Source of the DNA: Hydractinia symbiolongicarpus
Taxonomy: Eukaryota; Cnidaria; Hydrozoa; Anthoathecata; Hydractiniidae
NCBI RefSeq assembly: GCF_029227915.1
Contig: NC_079881.1
Coordinates: forward strand, 8,494,001 to 8,558,000
Length of the DNA stretch: 64,000 nt
Direction of reading: 5' to 3'
In this document: positions 1 through 10,866 of the stretch, piece by piece
How the letters are laid out: every line of letters starts with the position of its first letter
Position numbering within the stretch: position 1 is the first letter of the stretch
The notes under the pieces: generated by a model
What the model was told of the DNA's origin: nothing
Seen by the model: only the letters and a program-made list of their open reading frames with translations
The model's database searches: none
Translations under genes and position numbers: made by a program

Positions 1-375
1 TTACGGAATCTGATGTAAACGCTCTAAGATACTTTGTGAATATAACATAACCTATTTATCAAATTATTTTTATTAGTTGGAATCAGATATTGGACCTTGA
101 AATCTAGATATTTTAAATAGTTATTGATAGGAATAATACCAGTTAAAATCTGTACAAAAAACCCTTTCAGCCTTCTACGCCCTCATTGCCACCTTTAACG
201 CCCTTCTACTGTATCACAACCTCTCCCCTTGGGCGTCTTTAAATCTCGCAAATAAAAGAAAAGAGGGGCGTAAAGAGCTTAATTCTGAAAATATTTCTTG
301 TTATTTTGCCTTTTTTTTAAGTTTGACATTCCCAATTGCTTTGTTGTTTTACAGTTTTTGTTTTTATATTTTTAG

Positions 376-3300
376 AGATTCGAGCATTATATGAAGTCGA
401 AAAAAATCTCTACCTTAATACCATTTCCAGAAGAACTCGACATGACACCATTTATGGCATCCACGTGAGTCACCATTTTTATTGCTTCGTTTATTTTGAA
501 ACAATTACGTAATACCTGGGACGTAATTTAACTGTTTGAACTATGACGTATTCGAAATTAACAAACTCGTGGTTTTATTTACTTTGTTTGTAAACATAAA
601 CAACATTACTCATCGAGACAAACTTAAACAACATTACTCATCGAGGCCAACATCTCCATAAAATAAATAGGTAAAAATATAAGTGTCCCTTTGAACAGTT
701 AAAGTTTTGTTATCATCTTTCTCTGCACCCGATGTAGAAGTACTCCATGCTCCAAATTGACGTTTCAGTGGATTTGAATTTAAGTTAAGGTTTCAATTGA
801 TTTGAATTCGAGTTGTCGTTTCACTGGATCTGAATTCAATTGTCCTTTCAGTGGATTTGAATTGGGGAATTCGAGTTGACGTTTCAGTGGATTTGAATTC
901 AAGTTGGTTTAGTGGATTAAAATTTAAGGATTCGAGTTGAGGTTTTAGTGGATTTGAATTTGAGTTGACGTTTCAGTGGATTAACATTTGAGTCAAGACA
1001 ACCATAGTTTTTGGTTACGTGTTGCTAGAGATCTGAGCTTTTTTAATCTGTTGTTTACGACAACGCATGCGTGATAAAAATACACATTTCATGATCATCT
1101 GCGATCGTTTGGAATTGTGTTTATTTATTTAATACGGCGGCGATCTGGTATTGTTTTGACATAGCCAGACGGTTATTACATTGTCAAATGAATATGTTTT
1201 CCGTTTTGGAGGTTTTTTGGTATGCCATTATAGGCATTTAAAAAAAAGGTGTTAAATTTACAATGATCTTAATCTGTTGTTTTTTCCTTGTTCTTAATTG
1301 TTTGTCTCTTGTTGTTTTGTTTAAAACATCCTAGGTTTTGTGATAATCATACTGTATGTCCACTACACTAGTATTTTGTTGGTATTTTGTTTCTTCAACG
1401 TCTTGTTTACGTCAAAATAAAGAAAAACGCGTGTCTGCATAATGTTGTCCCATCTTAATTTTTAACAGATAAAAAACTACGTTTTTAGGCCCGAAATTAT
1501 CCGTTTTGATTTATCCACTATATAACACATCTTTTTAGGCCCAAATTATTTCTAATTTTCCCTAAATTCTCCTTGAAGTTATCATTTTTTTTCATAGAAA
1601 TTAATCTATAATTTATTATTTTTTAAAAAATATTTTGAAATCCCGATAAATAAATCCGTTTAAAGAAGTTGACATTAAGTCCCTTGCACTTAAAAAAGAT
1701 GGACTTTGACATGTTGATACGAGTTTCACATGCGCAAACTAAACGCGTGTTTGTAATAACTCACAGGCTATTAGCTGACTTTCTAGTCGTAATAATAATG
1801 AGGCTATTCCTGTTGCTATTGTTTCACATAAGTATGACGCGATGTTGCGGTGATTCTTAGTTACTGCGCATGTCAACAGAAACACGTGACAAAATATGCA
1901 AGCTGCTTAATAAATAATTATAATTTAAAAAAAAAGACGCATCATATTTATACTTTGTTTTAACAAATAGATTTATAATTTTATTTTTTTATGTATAATT
2001 CCATTATTAGGTTTTCATCGATATATTATTTGTGGACGATCATGACAGGGTATTTCTTCATGTAGCTTATATAATAAATTATCCCTCGCTCTAATGATCT
2101 ACTGGCTTCCCCTCAAATGAATAGCTCCTGATTAGATCTATTATTAAAATTGTCATTAATTTACGAGTCGTAATTGTATCAAATTAAAGGCGAATGAAAT
2201 TGATATTCGCAACAAGAAGACAATGACAGAGATGTTGATGTGAAAAAAAAAGAAACAAGAATACTTAATGAAAAAAATCCAGCAAACTGATGAACATATA
2301 AATGAAATAAAAAAAGGATTGAACAAAATAATAAATAAGGAAAGGATAAAACGAAGAAGTATAAAACTAAACATAACGATATAGCTATACACGGAGTATA
2401 TTTAGTTTTTCTTTTGTCAATATGATCAAGAACTTGTGTATGATATTAATTCTAACTCTTTCCTCATTTTCGAGAGGAACGAAGATTTACGCTGTCGAAG
2501 AAAACGTTCGACATCTCGCTGGAGACGTAACGAATTTGAAATGGAGATTCAGTCATACGAAAAACCAAACGTCGAACAACATGAGCTGTTATACGAATAA
2601 CATCACGTGTTACGCCGTGAAAAACAACCGCGCAATATTTATCGGTAAATGGAGTTCCGATGTCGTTAACATCAGCAGTGAGATTGAAACGTTATATGAA
2701 CGAAGATTATCGTTATCGTGCGCAAGCGAGACACTTAGTTTGACGATCTCAAATTCAGTTTACCAAGACTCTGGTATGTACACCTGCACCTTTAAGAACG
2801 TAACAGCCGCAACCAATCTTATTGTTACCGGTGGCCCGACGTTACGAGAAAGTAATTTCACATCAACTGTCACTGTTAACGAAGGAAGCTCTGTCAATTT
2901 TCATCTCGTCTTTTGTGGCAACCCACCGCCACAAATAAAGTGGAAGTTCAAAGGTACCTCAATCTTAAGCAAATATTACGAACTGCGTAACGCTTCCAAC
3001 GCCAATGTTACCGGTTTTCGCCGGACGTATTGTTTTCGTTACGAATATTCAACGCCGGTACTATACGGCGACACTTGTCAAGCTATGTTGTCATATGAAC
3101 TAAACGGTTCATTTGCTAACAAAACAAAGATTCTAGTAAAGCACATACCAGAAGATTTAAAAAACGTTCGAACTTCAAGAGAAAGGACAAAGAACTGTTT
3201 AACAACAAAATGGGATGCTCCTTTGGTAAAAGCTGGGTATTGCCAGACTCCATATCGTTATCATATTCGTTTTAAAGGACGCTCCTTCAATGAGACTCAC

Positions 3301-6300
3301 TTTAATAGTTATACTTCAAATTTTCAAGTCTGTAACGACAGCCTACCTGTTGACGATGTTACCGAAATAAGCGTAACTTACTCCAATCAGTTTGGTAACG
3401 GCACGTACGTCAAAAGCGAATTTGTAAAAACTAATGTTGGTAATCATATCGAGACGAGTGGTAGTGATTACAAGACGGAGCTCATAGCTGTCTCCTGCCT
3501 TCTGGGTTTAATCCTGCTCGCTGCTAGCGTGGTAGTGGTGTATTTTGTGTGCAAGCGATACTGTAAAAACTTCTGCAGAAAGACAACAAAAGTCGTACAA
3601 AAAAAAGAAAGTGTCGCTATTAAAACCAATGATGGGACAAGAACGATTCGAGTAAAAAAAAATGACATCATTCATAAGCCACGCCCCCTGTCTCACGTGA
3701 TTGCGAAACCAGTCACTAAATCGAACACATTTCATGGTGTCGGGTTTGCGAATCGGTACGTAGATGAAAGCGCGCTGCAGAAAAGTTTTATGCCTTTAAA
3801 CACCCTGCAGCGACGTATTTCTGAAAGCTTGGAAGCATATGGCCATTCGAATTATAATACCCGAATTAGCATCATCCCGACAGAGGATAGCATTATTGAA
3901 AATAACAACGTGGAGTACAACAGACTATCAGGAGCAAGTGATTCGTCAGAACCTACCCCTGATGTAGCTAGAAGGGCGGAAAAGCAAGGGTTGAGTCGAA
4001 TGAGCAGTTTAAACAGCATCCAGAGTGAGTATGATAGACCACAACGGCACCCGTCGCGACATAAGAAAAGACGAAACGAGTACGACTTGCCCAGAAGTCA
4101 TACATTTAACAACGCAACTCGTCCGAATGTAAACATAAGGGCGCGTAGTTTGCAGAACATGTACGAGCTTAACCCACTTAATTTACAGAGTAGTGAGTAT
4201 GATTTACCGCGCAGTAGTCGGGTAATTCGTCGAAGAAAAGAAAGCGAGACAAGCGATTATAGTACTCCACGCCACACACTTTACGACGAAGAAGACGACG
4301 ACGACGACAATATGATGTCCGATTATGTCGAATACGATAAGCCAAGAATTGACAGTGTTGGTAGCCCTTGTTCATCTCGAGAGCATGCAATATATGACAC
4401 ACCAAGAACCATTATTAGACAGTTGCAAAAAAGTCATTCGATAGATCCGACAGGTTTGCAGCAAAATTTTGGAAGTTATAATAACGAAGCAAGACGTACC
4501 ACAGTTGCTTCTGAAAACTTATATGATAACATTAAGTCGATTATAGGAGAACGTGGGGGGAAACTGGAAACGAATTTATACGAGGAATTGCCGATAAAAG
4601 AAGTAGCAACTTCGGTATTAAGCGGTACCGAATGTTAATCACAGTTCTGAATGATTTTTACTGCCATTGTATATATAGAAAATTAACAAATTTCAAGAAT
4701 AAGGTGCTAAATATTAAAATTAAAAAAGAAAAAGTTGATTATTTTTTTGCCTAGTGTAAACATAACTTTAAAATTATTTAATTTCCCATCAAAACACAAA
4801 CGGATGTCGAAATTTTTTAAGTACATATTCATCTCTGCTTTATCGGTAAAGTTCAAAAAAATAAATAAATGCAAATATCATTGTTGACCACGAGTGGAGT
4901 TAAATTTCAATTTCCTCATAATTTTATAGTTCTGCATATTGACTAATATAAAGTATGATCTACACGTTGAGAGTGTTTAAAGAAAAAACAACAAAGAAGT
5001 TGCTTGTTTAAGTTGACAGCACACTTTTTCGCGCATGCGTACTGTGTACTATTTATCGTCTACTATGGAGTGAATACCTTCACTCTGTTGTAGAAAACCA
5101 CAATTTCTAATCCATCCTACCACACTTGTTGTCACAAAAATGTAGATGCTGCACAATTTTGATGTATTTGTAGTAACATGGCATCGTGCCATGAGCGGAT
5201 TTTTTGTTGTCTCAATCAGTAGTACTTATGATATGACATACTTTATAAATAGCGTGTGATTATATAACAAGTGATGGTCTAGACAGCTGCCTGTTTTGCG
5301 TTTGGCTAACTTCTCTACTAAGGTGTACGTGTGTTTTAAACTGTTTTTTAATAAGAACAATTTTATAAGAACACGAGCCTTGAATTTTGCCGAAAAATAA
5401 GAACAACTTCAAGCTAAATTTTCAGCTCTAAGAAATTTCAGATTTTAATTTTTTTATAAGTAAGAACAATCCAAATTGTAAATTTTCTTGCAATCTGTGT
5501 TAAGCTTAAGAATTATAACATTTTATAAGCAACAAAAAATAGAGAATAAGGCTGAATTCTGAATTTGTGTTTTAATGTTAAAAGAAAATGAGAACAAACC
5601 AGGCCGTTTATTATAGTTTGTTCTCAAAGAAACGGATCGTTTTCTGACTCGTTATTGCTTTATTATGGCTTTTTTTGCGTGGCTGAAACATCATGATAAA
5701 TCATTAACTCTTTTCTCTTGATAATTAACTGTCCCTTGACCAACAGCAGTGAAACAGTAAGTTATTAATTTGTTTTACAAAAGTTCAAAGTTGATGGCAA
5801 AAAAGGTAGGCTGACTCATCTTCATATCCGCCCTTATCATTGGCGGAATTTTCAAAATTATATGATCTGAAAGCATGGGAATTTGGAGTTGTTATACAGA
5901 ATTTGTTGTCCACTTAACTTCACGTTAACAACACAGCAGACCTAGGAAATTCCTACCTGCCGCCCACTGCCCGTGTTACAGAAGTACAATGATAACATGG
6001 ACTCATTTTTGGATGAAACCGAGACTGACTTTGTTATCATGTTCTTATTTTTTTAACAACGCAAGAACACTGTCAAATTAAGCTTTTCAAAAGTTACGTT
6101 CAAAGCTCCTCTTTTTACAGTTACATCCGGTGGCGAAATTGCGCTAATTATTGTTATATGTGCTTTGCTAGAACGCGGTGTAAGACTTAGCATGTTTTTT
6201 TCTTAATATTTAATAATAAACTAGATTCTAATAGTAATAACATGTGTACGGAATTATAGATCGCTGCTACGGTGTAAGATTTGCTGGAAACTTGCATGTT

Positions 6301-9300
6301 TTTAATAAGTTCTTAATATTTCGTAAAATGGCATCTTTGTTTTTATAAACTAGATTCTAATAATAATAACATGTGTACGGAATTATAAATCGCTGCTACA
6401 AATGAAAAAAAAAAAAAATACTGACGCATGGATACACAAAAAAAGACCGAAAAAAAAATTATTTTAGCGACGAAAAAAATCGACAAAAATCAAGAATGAA
6501 TATAGAAAATAGAACAGCTGTGATAATTAAACGGGTTAAGTTCTCTTAAAAGTTCTGAAGCTCAAAAAGTCTTATTTTAGAGATGTGCAATCAGGCGCTA
6601 ATATTGAGTAAAGAATTCGTTTCTCCCATGTAGGCAGTTATACCCGGATGTGATTTTTGTGTTGCAGAATGTTGTTATCAGGATGTGCGTGGTGATTTTA
6701 GTTTGAGATACACACAGGGGTTAATCGTTGTTACCAATATTTTGTATGGAATTATACAAGTGATAATTATTAGGCTGCAAAGTGCAGCATGATATTTAGT
6801 AGCTGTTATGAGATGCCTTCCTGAGATGAGGGTGTGCGGTACGATGGAGTCTACTGAATTTTATTTTCCAAATATATTCAAGTTGTTTTTTTTCTGTTTT
6901 TTTTTAACCTATTATTGTTTGTTTTTTGTTTTTTTTGGTTAATATTTTTGTGACACATATAGATCAGTTTATCTGATGACGTTCAACTGAGACGCAATTT
7001 CCACTGACTAACATAACATTTACAATAAACATTTTACGTTCCTCCCACCTCCTCTGACAGTTCATGACATTTGTGAAAATTATTATAATGTATTTTTAAT
7101 AAAAAAGATTGACAAATTACTGACTCGGTTTTGTTTCTGTCAAATTATAATTCGCTGCGTCAGCTATAAATCTTTTTTAAAAAATTCATAAATGGATGCT
7201 GTCTCCTATGTTTTAGCACCAAGCAAAACATGAATGGAAAAAATAAATCTGGGTTACCTTTGGACAACAAGTAAGTTTTTATTTTCCTCTAACTTCCTTT
7301 TCATCCTCTAAGATGTTTGCGGTTTGACGCATGCGCTGAGTACGTACTAATTTTTTTAGGACTAAACAAGGTAATGAATGTATAAAAATAGTGTAGAGAT
7401 GTGTATGATCAGGATATGAAAGTAGTACCGCCAGAGAGAGCTGTTTCCTTTCATAAAACATTTGAATTAATTATAATGACTTTGTTTGTCATTGCTTGAT
7501 ACGTTTTTGCCACTTCATAATGTATTTTTGAAATGTGCCTGTTTGATTGACGTTACACAATTTATTCTTTCTGTGTTGTACCGCAAAGTTATCTCTAGAT
7601 GTCTTGGACGTTAGAGTGAAAGAAATATGTCCCTAAAATCTTCAAGTAATTTTACACATTTAAATCACTTGCAAGACTTATGTTAAATTCACTTTCCACT
7701 CTCTTAGCATCTCATATTCTGAAATTAATGATAACATCTTTTTAAAAAGGACATTTTCTAATAATTTAGTCGCTTTGTCCGGATTGCACTTAGATCTCCG
7801 GACTAAACTTAGTTTTCCGGACTAAACTTAGGTCTCGGCAGCTCCGGCAAAAAAATAAACATTTCTTCTGTAATTATCAAAATTTATTACTTAATATATA
7901 TATAACTAGTCGATTAACCTAAGGAGGAAGAAAATTGGAACATTTCAATGTAAAAACAGGCCGGTAATAAAGTTCTCAGAAATTTTTTTTTGGTGAGTTA
8001 AACATTAGCCATCGACTCTCAGAATTTGTCACTTCCGATTTTTCCCTCGATAAATGGTCATTGTTGTTTACACGACGTTTTAGGTACTCGTTATTTGCAG
8101 TTGTAAACCATCAAGGCACGTTAGAAGTTGGTCATTACACATGTTACATTAGACAGAGGAAGGGACAGGTATGTATCTGAACATCTTTTATATCGCGTTG
8201 TTATTAAAATAACTTCGGGGCGTGTACATGAGACCTGAAAAGAACTCATAGCGGCATGATATTTCCATACTGTATGAAGTGTGTCGTGCGTACACGGATT
8301 TTTTATATCGTTTTTATGGGAACTGCACATGCGACATAACTGTACACATGCGCAGTAAGTTTTTTTTAAAATGCGTAATGCCTTTGTACACATGCGCAAT
8401 AATTTAATTTCAGGTAAATCGTTTTACGTTCAAATGAATTTTCTTTCCGATACGAAATGTCATATCTGTCTCTCATACCGGTATGAGATTCGTATCGGTG
8501 CGAGTTTCATTTTTGCCTGAAATCATGTAAACAAGATAGCAAACCTCAAAATAGACAGATTCGAGTTTTATGCCGACACTAACTGGTGCCGGTATGAGAT
8601 TATTCATGTAAACGCCGCCCAAAGCACTCGCTTAAATACAGGTCGCAAAATTAAAACATGTAATTTTGCGAAACGTGAAATTGTACTTTCATGATTCATC
8701 TGCTATCGTATATTGCTGAAGAAATACTACTAGAATATAAGCCCCAGAATCCGCCCTAGAATCCGCCCTAACGTTACATCTGCTTAAAAATAGACGCTTT
8801 CCTAGTAATATGAGCGCTTGTGTAGTTTTAAAAGAAAGACGGAGGGGTGCTCACCAAACAAAGATGCATAAGACTGAATTATATTCACATGCGACAGGCG
8901 TTTCTTCTCGTTCTGGTTTTAGTAAATTTTCTCTCGCTGCGGATGTGTTTTTTACAAACCCTGGATTCAAATTAATAAGCGGCTCTGCTACAAAAGCGCC
9001 CTTCAAAAGGTTATAAGTAAAGTCCTGTGGAAAAAATCTACTTAAGCATAAGAACAATGAAAAAGGGAAACTTCACCTAAATTTTGATGACATCAGTACA
9101 CACTTTTATAGTTGTGGTGTGTTTATGCATTTACTTTTAATAATTGCTACGCTGTAAAGTAACAAATCAGAGTGGTGTATTGCACAGCTCGCCAGCCCTC
9201 TGTTTGGCCTTTAAGTTTGTGTTCCTACGACAAAAATGTTAAACTTTTAACGTTAAACTTTTTTATAGTGGTTCAAGTGTGATGATGGTTGGATCACGAA

Positions 9301-9570
9301 AACGACGTTACAAGATGTTTTATCCAGTGAAGGGTGAGTAAACTTACGCGCCAAAACAAAGTAGATATCGTTTCTGTTACAAATAGATTTTTTTTAAAAA
9401 AACACCATTCAGAATCTTCGAGTGTTACTGTTTAATTTTTCGATTATAAAAAAAGTAGAACCATTTAATTTCACTTTTTTTGTTAGTTTGACTGCCATAT
9501 TTGTTTTTATATTTTTATTTTCTTTAGCTACCTGTTATTCTACCACAAACAAATACTAGATTACGAATAA
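376..9570 (+). CDS. USP22: USP22/Ubp8-like ubiquitin carboxyl-terminal hydrolase, last five exons (5' end outside window)
   Basis: Exons with AG/GT borders and matching phases: 376-464, 7217-7270, 8084-8168, 9269-9333, 9528-9570 (stop TAA). The first encodes [10 protein letters not shown]...[14 protein letters not shown], the second a short linker, the third [20 protein letters not shown] with the catalytic His box (GHYT), the fourth [21 protein letters not shown], the fifth [13 protein letters not shown]-stop. This matches the end of the USP catalytic domain of USP22/27X/51 (yeast Ubp8), the SAGA-module protease that removes ubiquitin from histone H2B in the nucleus (family knowledge). The residue before GHYT is Val, where human USP22 has Ser as I recall it. 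The Cys box and zinc-finger domain must lie left of the window. Intron 465-7216 contains a complete Ig-receptor gene on the same strand. The symbol is by similarity; a USP3/44-type paralogue is less likely because [11 protein letters not shown] is typical of the USP22 group. Confidence 0.9.
465..2421. other. Intron of the USP22-like gene upstream of the nested receptor gene
   Basis: No convincing coding region was found. It contains a small tandem duplication around 597-652 (AACAACATTACTCATCGAG twice), the minisatellite at 759-996 and AT-rich sequence. The proximal 500 bases before 2422 presumably hold the promoter of the nested receptor gene, but no TATA box or other element could be assigned with confidence. 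Confidence 0.6.
759..996. repeat. Degenerate minisatellite, about 28-bp unit
   Basis: About eight imperfect copies of a unit resembling GACGTTTCAGTGGATTTGAA followed by TTCGAGTT, with units between roughly 24 and 35 bp because of small indels. It lies inside the first visible USP22-like intron, upstream of the Ig receptor. Confidence 0.85.
2422..4638 (+). CDS. Intronless Ig-superfamily transmembrane receptor with YxxP-rich cytoplasmic tail
   Basis: 738 residues in one uninterrupted frame. Residues 1-24 form a signal peptide. Residues 25-135 look like a V-type Ig domain: DSGMYTC (116-122) marks the F strand, but the B-strand Cys expected near GDVTNLKW (34-41) is absent. Residues 136-240 resemble an I-set domain (C165, W174, C219). 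Residues 243-338 resemble a fibronectin-III or degenerate Ig fold. There are many N-glycosylation sequons. A transmembrane helix spans about 352-377, followed by a basic stop-transfer stretch. The roughly 360-residue tail is disordered and carries YxxP at Y537 (YDRP), Y554 and Y593 (YDLP), Y613 (YSTP), Y638 (YDKP) and Y658 (YDTP), plus YDNI (701) and YEEL (720). YDxP is the known Crk/CrkL SH2 consensus used in p130Cas. The function is inferred to be a cell-surface adhesion or recognition receptor. The architecture recalls hydrozoan Alr allorecognition proteins, but no homology search was done. It lies on the same strand inside a USP22-like intron. Confidence 0.85.
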   Translation: MIKNLCMILILTLSSFSRGTKIYAVEENVRHLAGDVTNLKWRFSHTKNQTSNNMSCYTNNITCYAVKNNRAIFIGKWSSDVVNISSEIETLYERRLSLSCASETLSLTISNSVYQDSGMYTCTFKNVTAATNLIVTGGPTLRESNFTSTVTVNEGSSVNFHLVFCGNPPPQIKWKFKGTSILSKYYELRNASNANVTGFRRTYCFRYEYSTPVLYGDTCQAMLSYELNGSFANKTKILVKHIPEDLKNVRTSRERTKNCLTTKWDAPLVKAGYCQTPYRYHIRFKGRSFNETHFNSYTSNFQVCNDSLPVDDVTEISVTYSNQFGNGTYVKSEFVKTNVGNHIETSGSDYKTELIAVSCLLGLILLAASVVVVYFVCKRYCKNFCRKTTKVVQKKESVAIKTNDGTRTIRVKKNDIIHKPRPLSHVIAKPVTKSNTFHGVGFANRYVDESALQKSFMPLNTLQRRISESLEAYGHSNYNTRISIIPTEDSIIENNNVEYNRLSGASDSSEPTPDVARRAEKQGLSRMSSLNSIQSEYDRPQRHPSRHKKRRNEYDLPRSHTFNNATRPNVNIRARSLQNMYELNPLNLQSSEYDLPRSSRVIRRRKESETSDYSTPRHTLYDEEDDDDDNMMSDYVEYDKPRIDSVGSPCSSREHAIYDTPRTIIRQLQKSHSIDPTGLQQNFGSYNNEARRTTVASENLYDNIKSIIGERGGKLETNLYEELPIKEVATSVLSGTEC
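4639..7216. other. Rest of the large USP22-like intron
   Basis: 3' flank of the receptor gene, with AATAAA at about 4860, then AT-rich sequence with recurrent TAAGAACA-type motifs (5340-5610) and a partial tandem duplication at 6176-6400. No exon with splice signals and homology was recognised. Confidence 0.5.
6176..6400. repeat. Two-copy tandem duplication, about 94-129 bp
   Basis: The segment starting CGGTGTAAGA at 6176 recurs at 6270, and the segment ending ATCGCTGCTAC at about 6270 recurs at 6400. The second copy carries an extra stretch of about 30 bp. The shared part includes AAACTAGATTCTAATA and CATGTGTACGGAATTATA. Confidence 0.8.
8216..8620. mobile_element. MITE-like element with imperfect inverted ends in a USP22-like intron
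   Basis: The left end CGGGGCGTGTACATGAGAC is mirrored by the right end (reverse complement GGGCGGCGTTTACATGA). The interior holds two further mirror motifs around CCGGTATGAGA (8478-8491 and 8589-8599). No coding capacity. Target-site duplication not resolved. Confidence 0.5.
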
Positions 9571-9595
9571 AATCCAAATATGTTTATGATGTGAT

Positions 9596-9601
9596 AATAA
9601 A
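9596..9601 (+). terminator. Candidate poly(A) signal of the USP22-like gene
   Basis: AATAAA 26 bases after the stop codon, followed by a GTT-rich stretch (9605-9627) that could serve as the downstream GU element. A second AATAAA overlaps the stop codon itself. Confidence 0.55.
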
Positions 9602-10012
9602 TATTGGTGTTGTTGTTGTTGTTGTTAATGATTGTTTTTCTTTCCCTCTTTTACGAATTTAAACTGTACTCACATCTGTGTTATTCTCTCCAACATGTTG
9701 ATGAATTGAGAAGAGGAATATTCCTGGAGAAATGTTCTGGAAGACGTATGTGAACTTCTTAATGTTGTCAGGTTACCTAACACGTGAAAATTGTAGCTAC
9801 CTTCAAGCTTAACTTCCAAGAAGTCAAGAGATCAAAGTTTCAGTAATTATGCGAAATTATGACATAATTAGCTTATTTAAAGTAAATAATAAAATTTATG
9901 TAGAATGATAAAACAAAGTCGAAAATCTTAAGTTAAGAATATTTTTAAAAAATATACAAACTCCTAGACAACTTTTGAAGCTCTTTGATATGAAATTAAC
10001 TAGTTTTTTCGC

Positions 10013-10241
10013 GGGAATTAATTTTCGCGAGTTTTGTAAATTTCTCGATAATTATTTCCCAGGAAAATTATTGGGAAACTCTCCAGTCGAGAAATATGCA
10101 AAAAATAATTAGCATTAATTGAGAAACAAAATGTTTCATTATATTCTTTTCTCGCGAAATTCGCAAAATTCAATTTTCGTGAAATATTAGGATTTGCTAA
10201 CTTCTCTTTTTTCAACAAAATTCTCGCGAAAGTTAGTTCCC
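10013..10241. mobile_element. Fold-back MITE-like element (TTCGCGA family)
   Basis: The ends GGGAATTAATTTTCGCGAG and, reversed, GGGAACTAACTTTCGCGAG form imperfect inverted repeats of about 27 bp around an AT-rich core rich in TTCGCGA motifs. Similar motifs recur near 17265-17310 and 33150-33260, suggesting a dispersed family. The rest of 9571-10490 shows nothing recognisable. Confidence 0.6.
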
Positions 10242-10490
10242 TTAAGGTAGAATGTTAAAAACTAATTTTCGTACAGAGAATGATGAAATAATGAAATTAT
10301 TTTGTGGTATTTTTGAAAAATCGTTATGTCCTGTTTCAATCTTTACTATATTTTAGGCAACTTTTTTGCCACTGCATCCAACGAATATACTTGACTATAC
10401 ATAACCTGTACTAGCAATAGAAACCCTTGCTACACTTTTAATGCCATAAAAAATATGTTTTTTTTTAATTAATAGCTAACTTAAAATATA

Positions 10491-10543
10491 GTTGTCCCCA
10501 GGGCTCTTTTAGAAAGAGATAAAAAGCCCTAGGGACGAGGTTG
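10491..10543. repeat. Short fold-back with CCTCGTCCCCAGGG-type end
   Basis: GTCCCCAGGGCTCTTTT faces AAAAAGCCCTAGGGACGAGG over a 10-base loop. The end sequence is shared with the elements at 18559-18957, 50571-50588 and 52377-52474. Confidence 0.65.
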
Positions 10544-10866
10544 GCAGCAGCTAATATTACATTCCCATAAGATTTAAGCAGGTTTCACGGCATTGGAAAG
10601 AAATTCATTCAGCCACATTTTTTCCAAAAAATTTGATTTCAAATGAGTCGTTAAATAGCTCTGTTTTTTGTCAATTCTTGTGGCGATACATCCGGAGGCA
10701 AAAAGTACACTTAATTTAGTATATGACGCGGATAGAAAAATGTTTTAGAAAGTTCTGTTTCCCCTTAAAAAATTACTAATCTCATTTACCAAAGCCAAGT
10801 CACAAGACTTTTCTTGCTAAAAGAATAATAAGAATAGTGAATGAAGGAGAGAGCAGAGACAAGAAA

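Noticed and set aside
1669-1860. 63-codon + frame with hydrophobic stretch
   Set aside because: Short, no similarity, in an intron; not supported as a gene.
8810-9057. Two overlapping 68-codon frames on opposite strands
   Set aside because: They lie in a USP22-like intron with no similarity, no signal and mutual overlap; chance frames.
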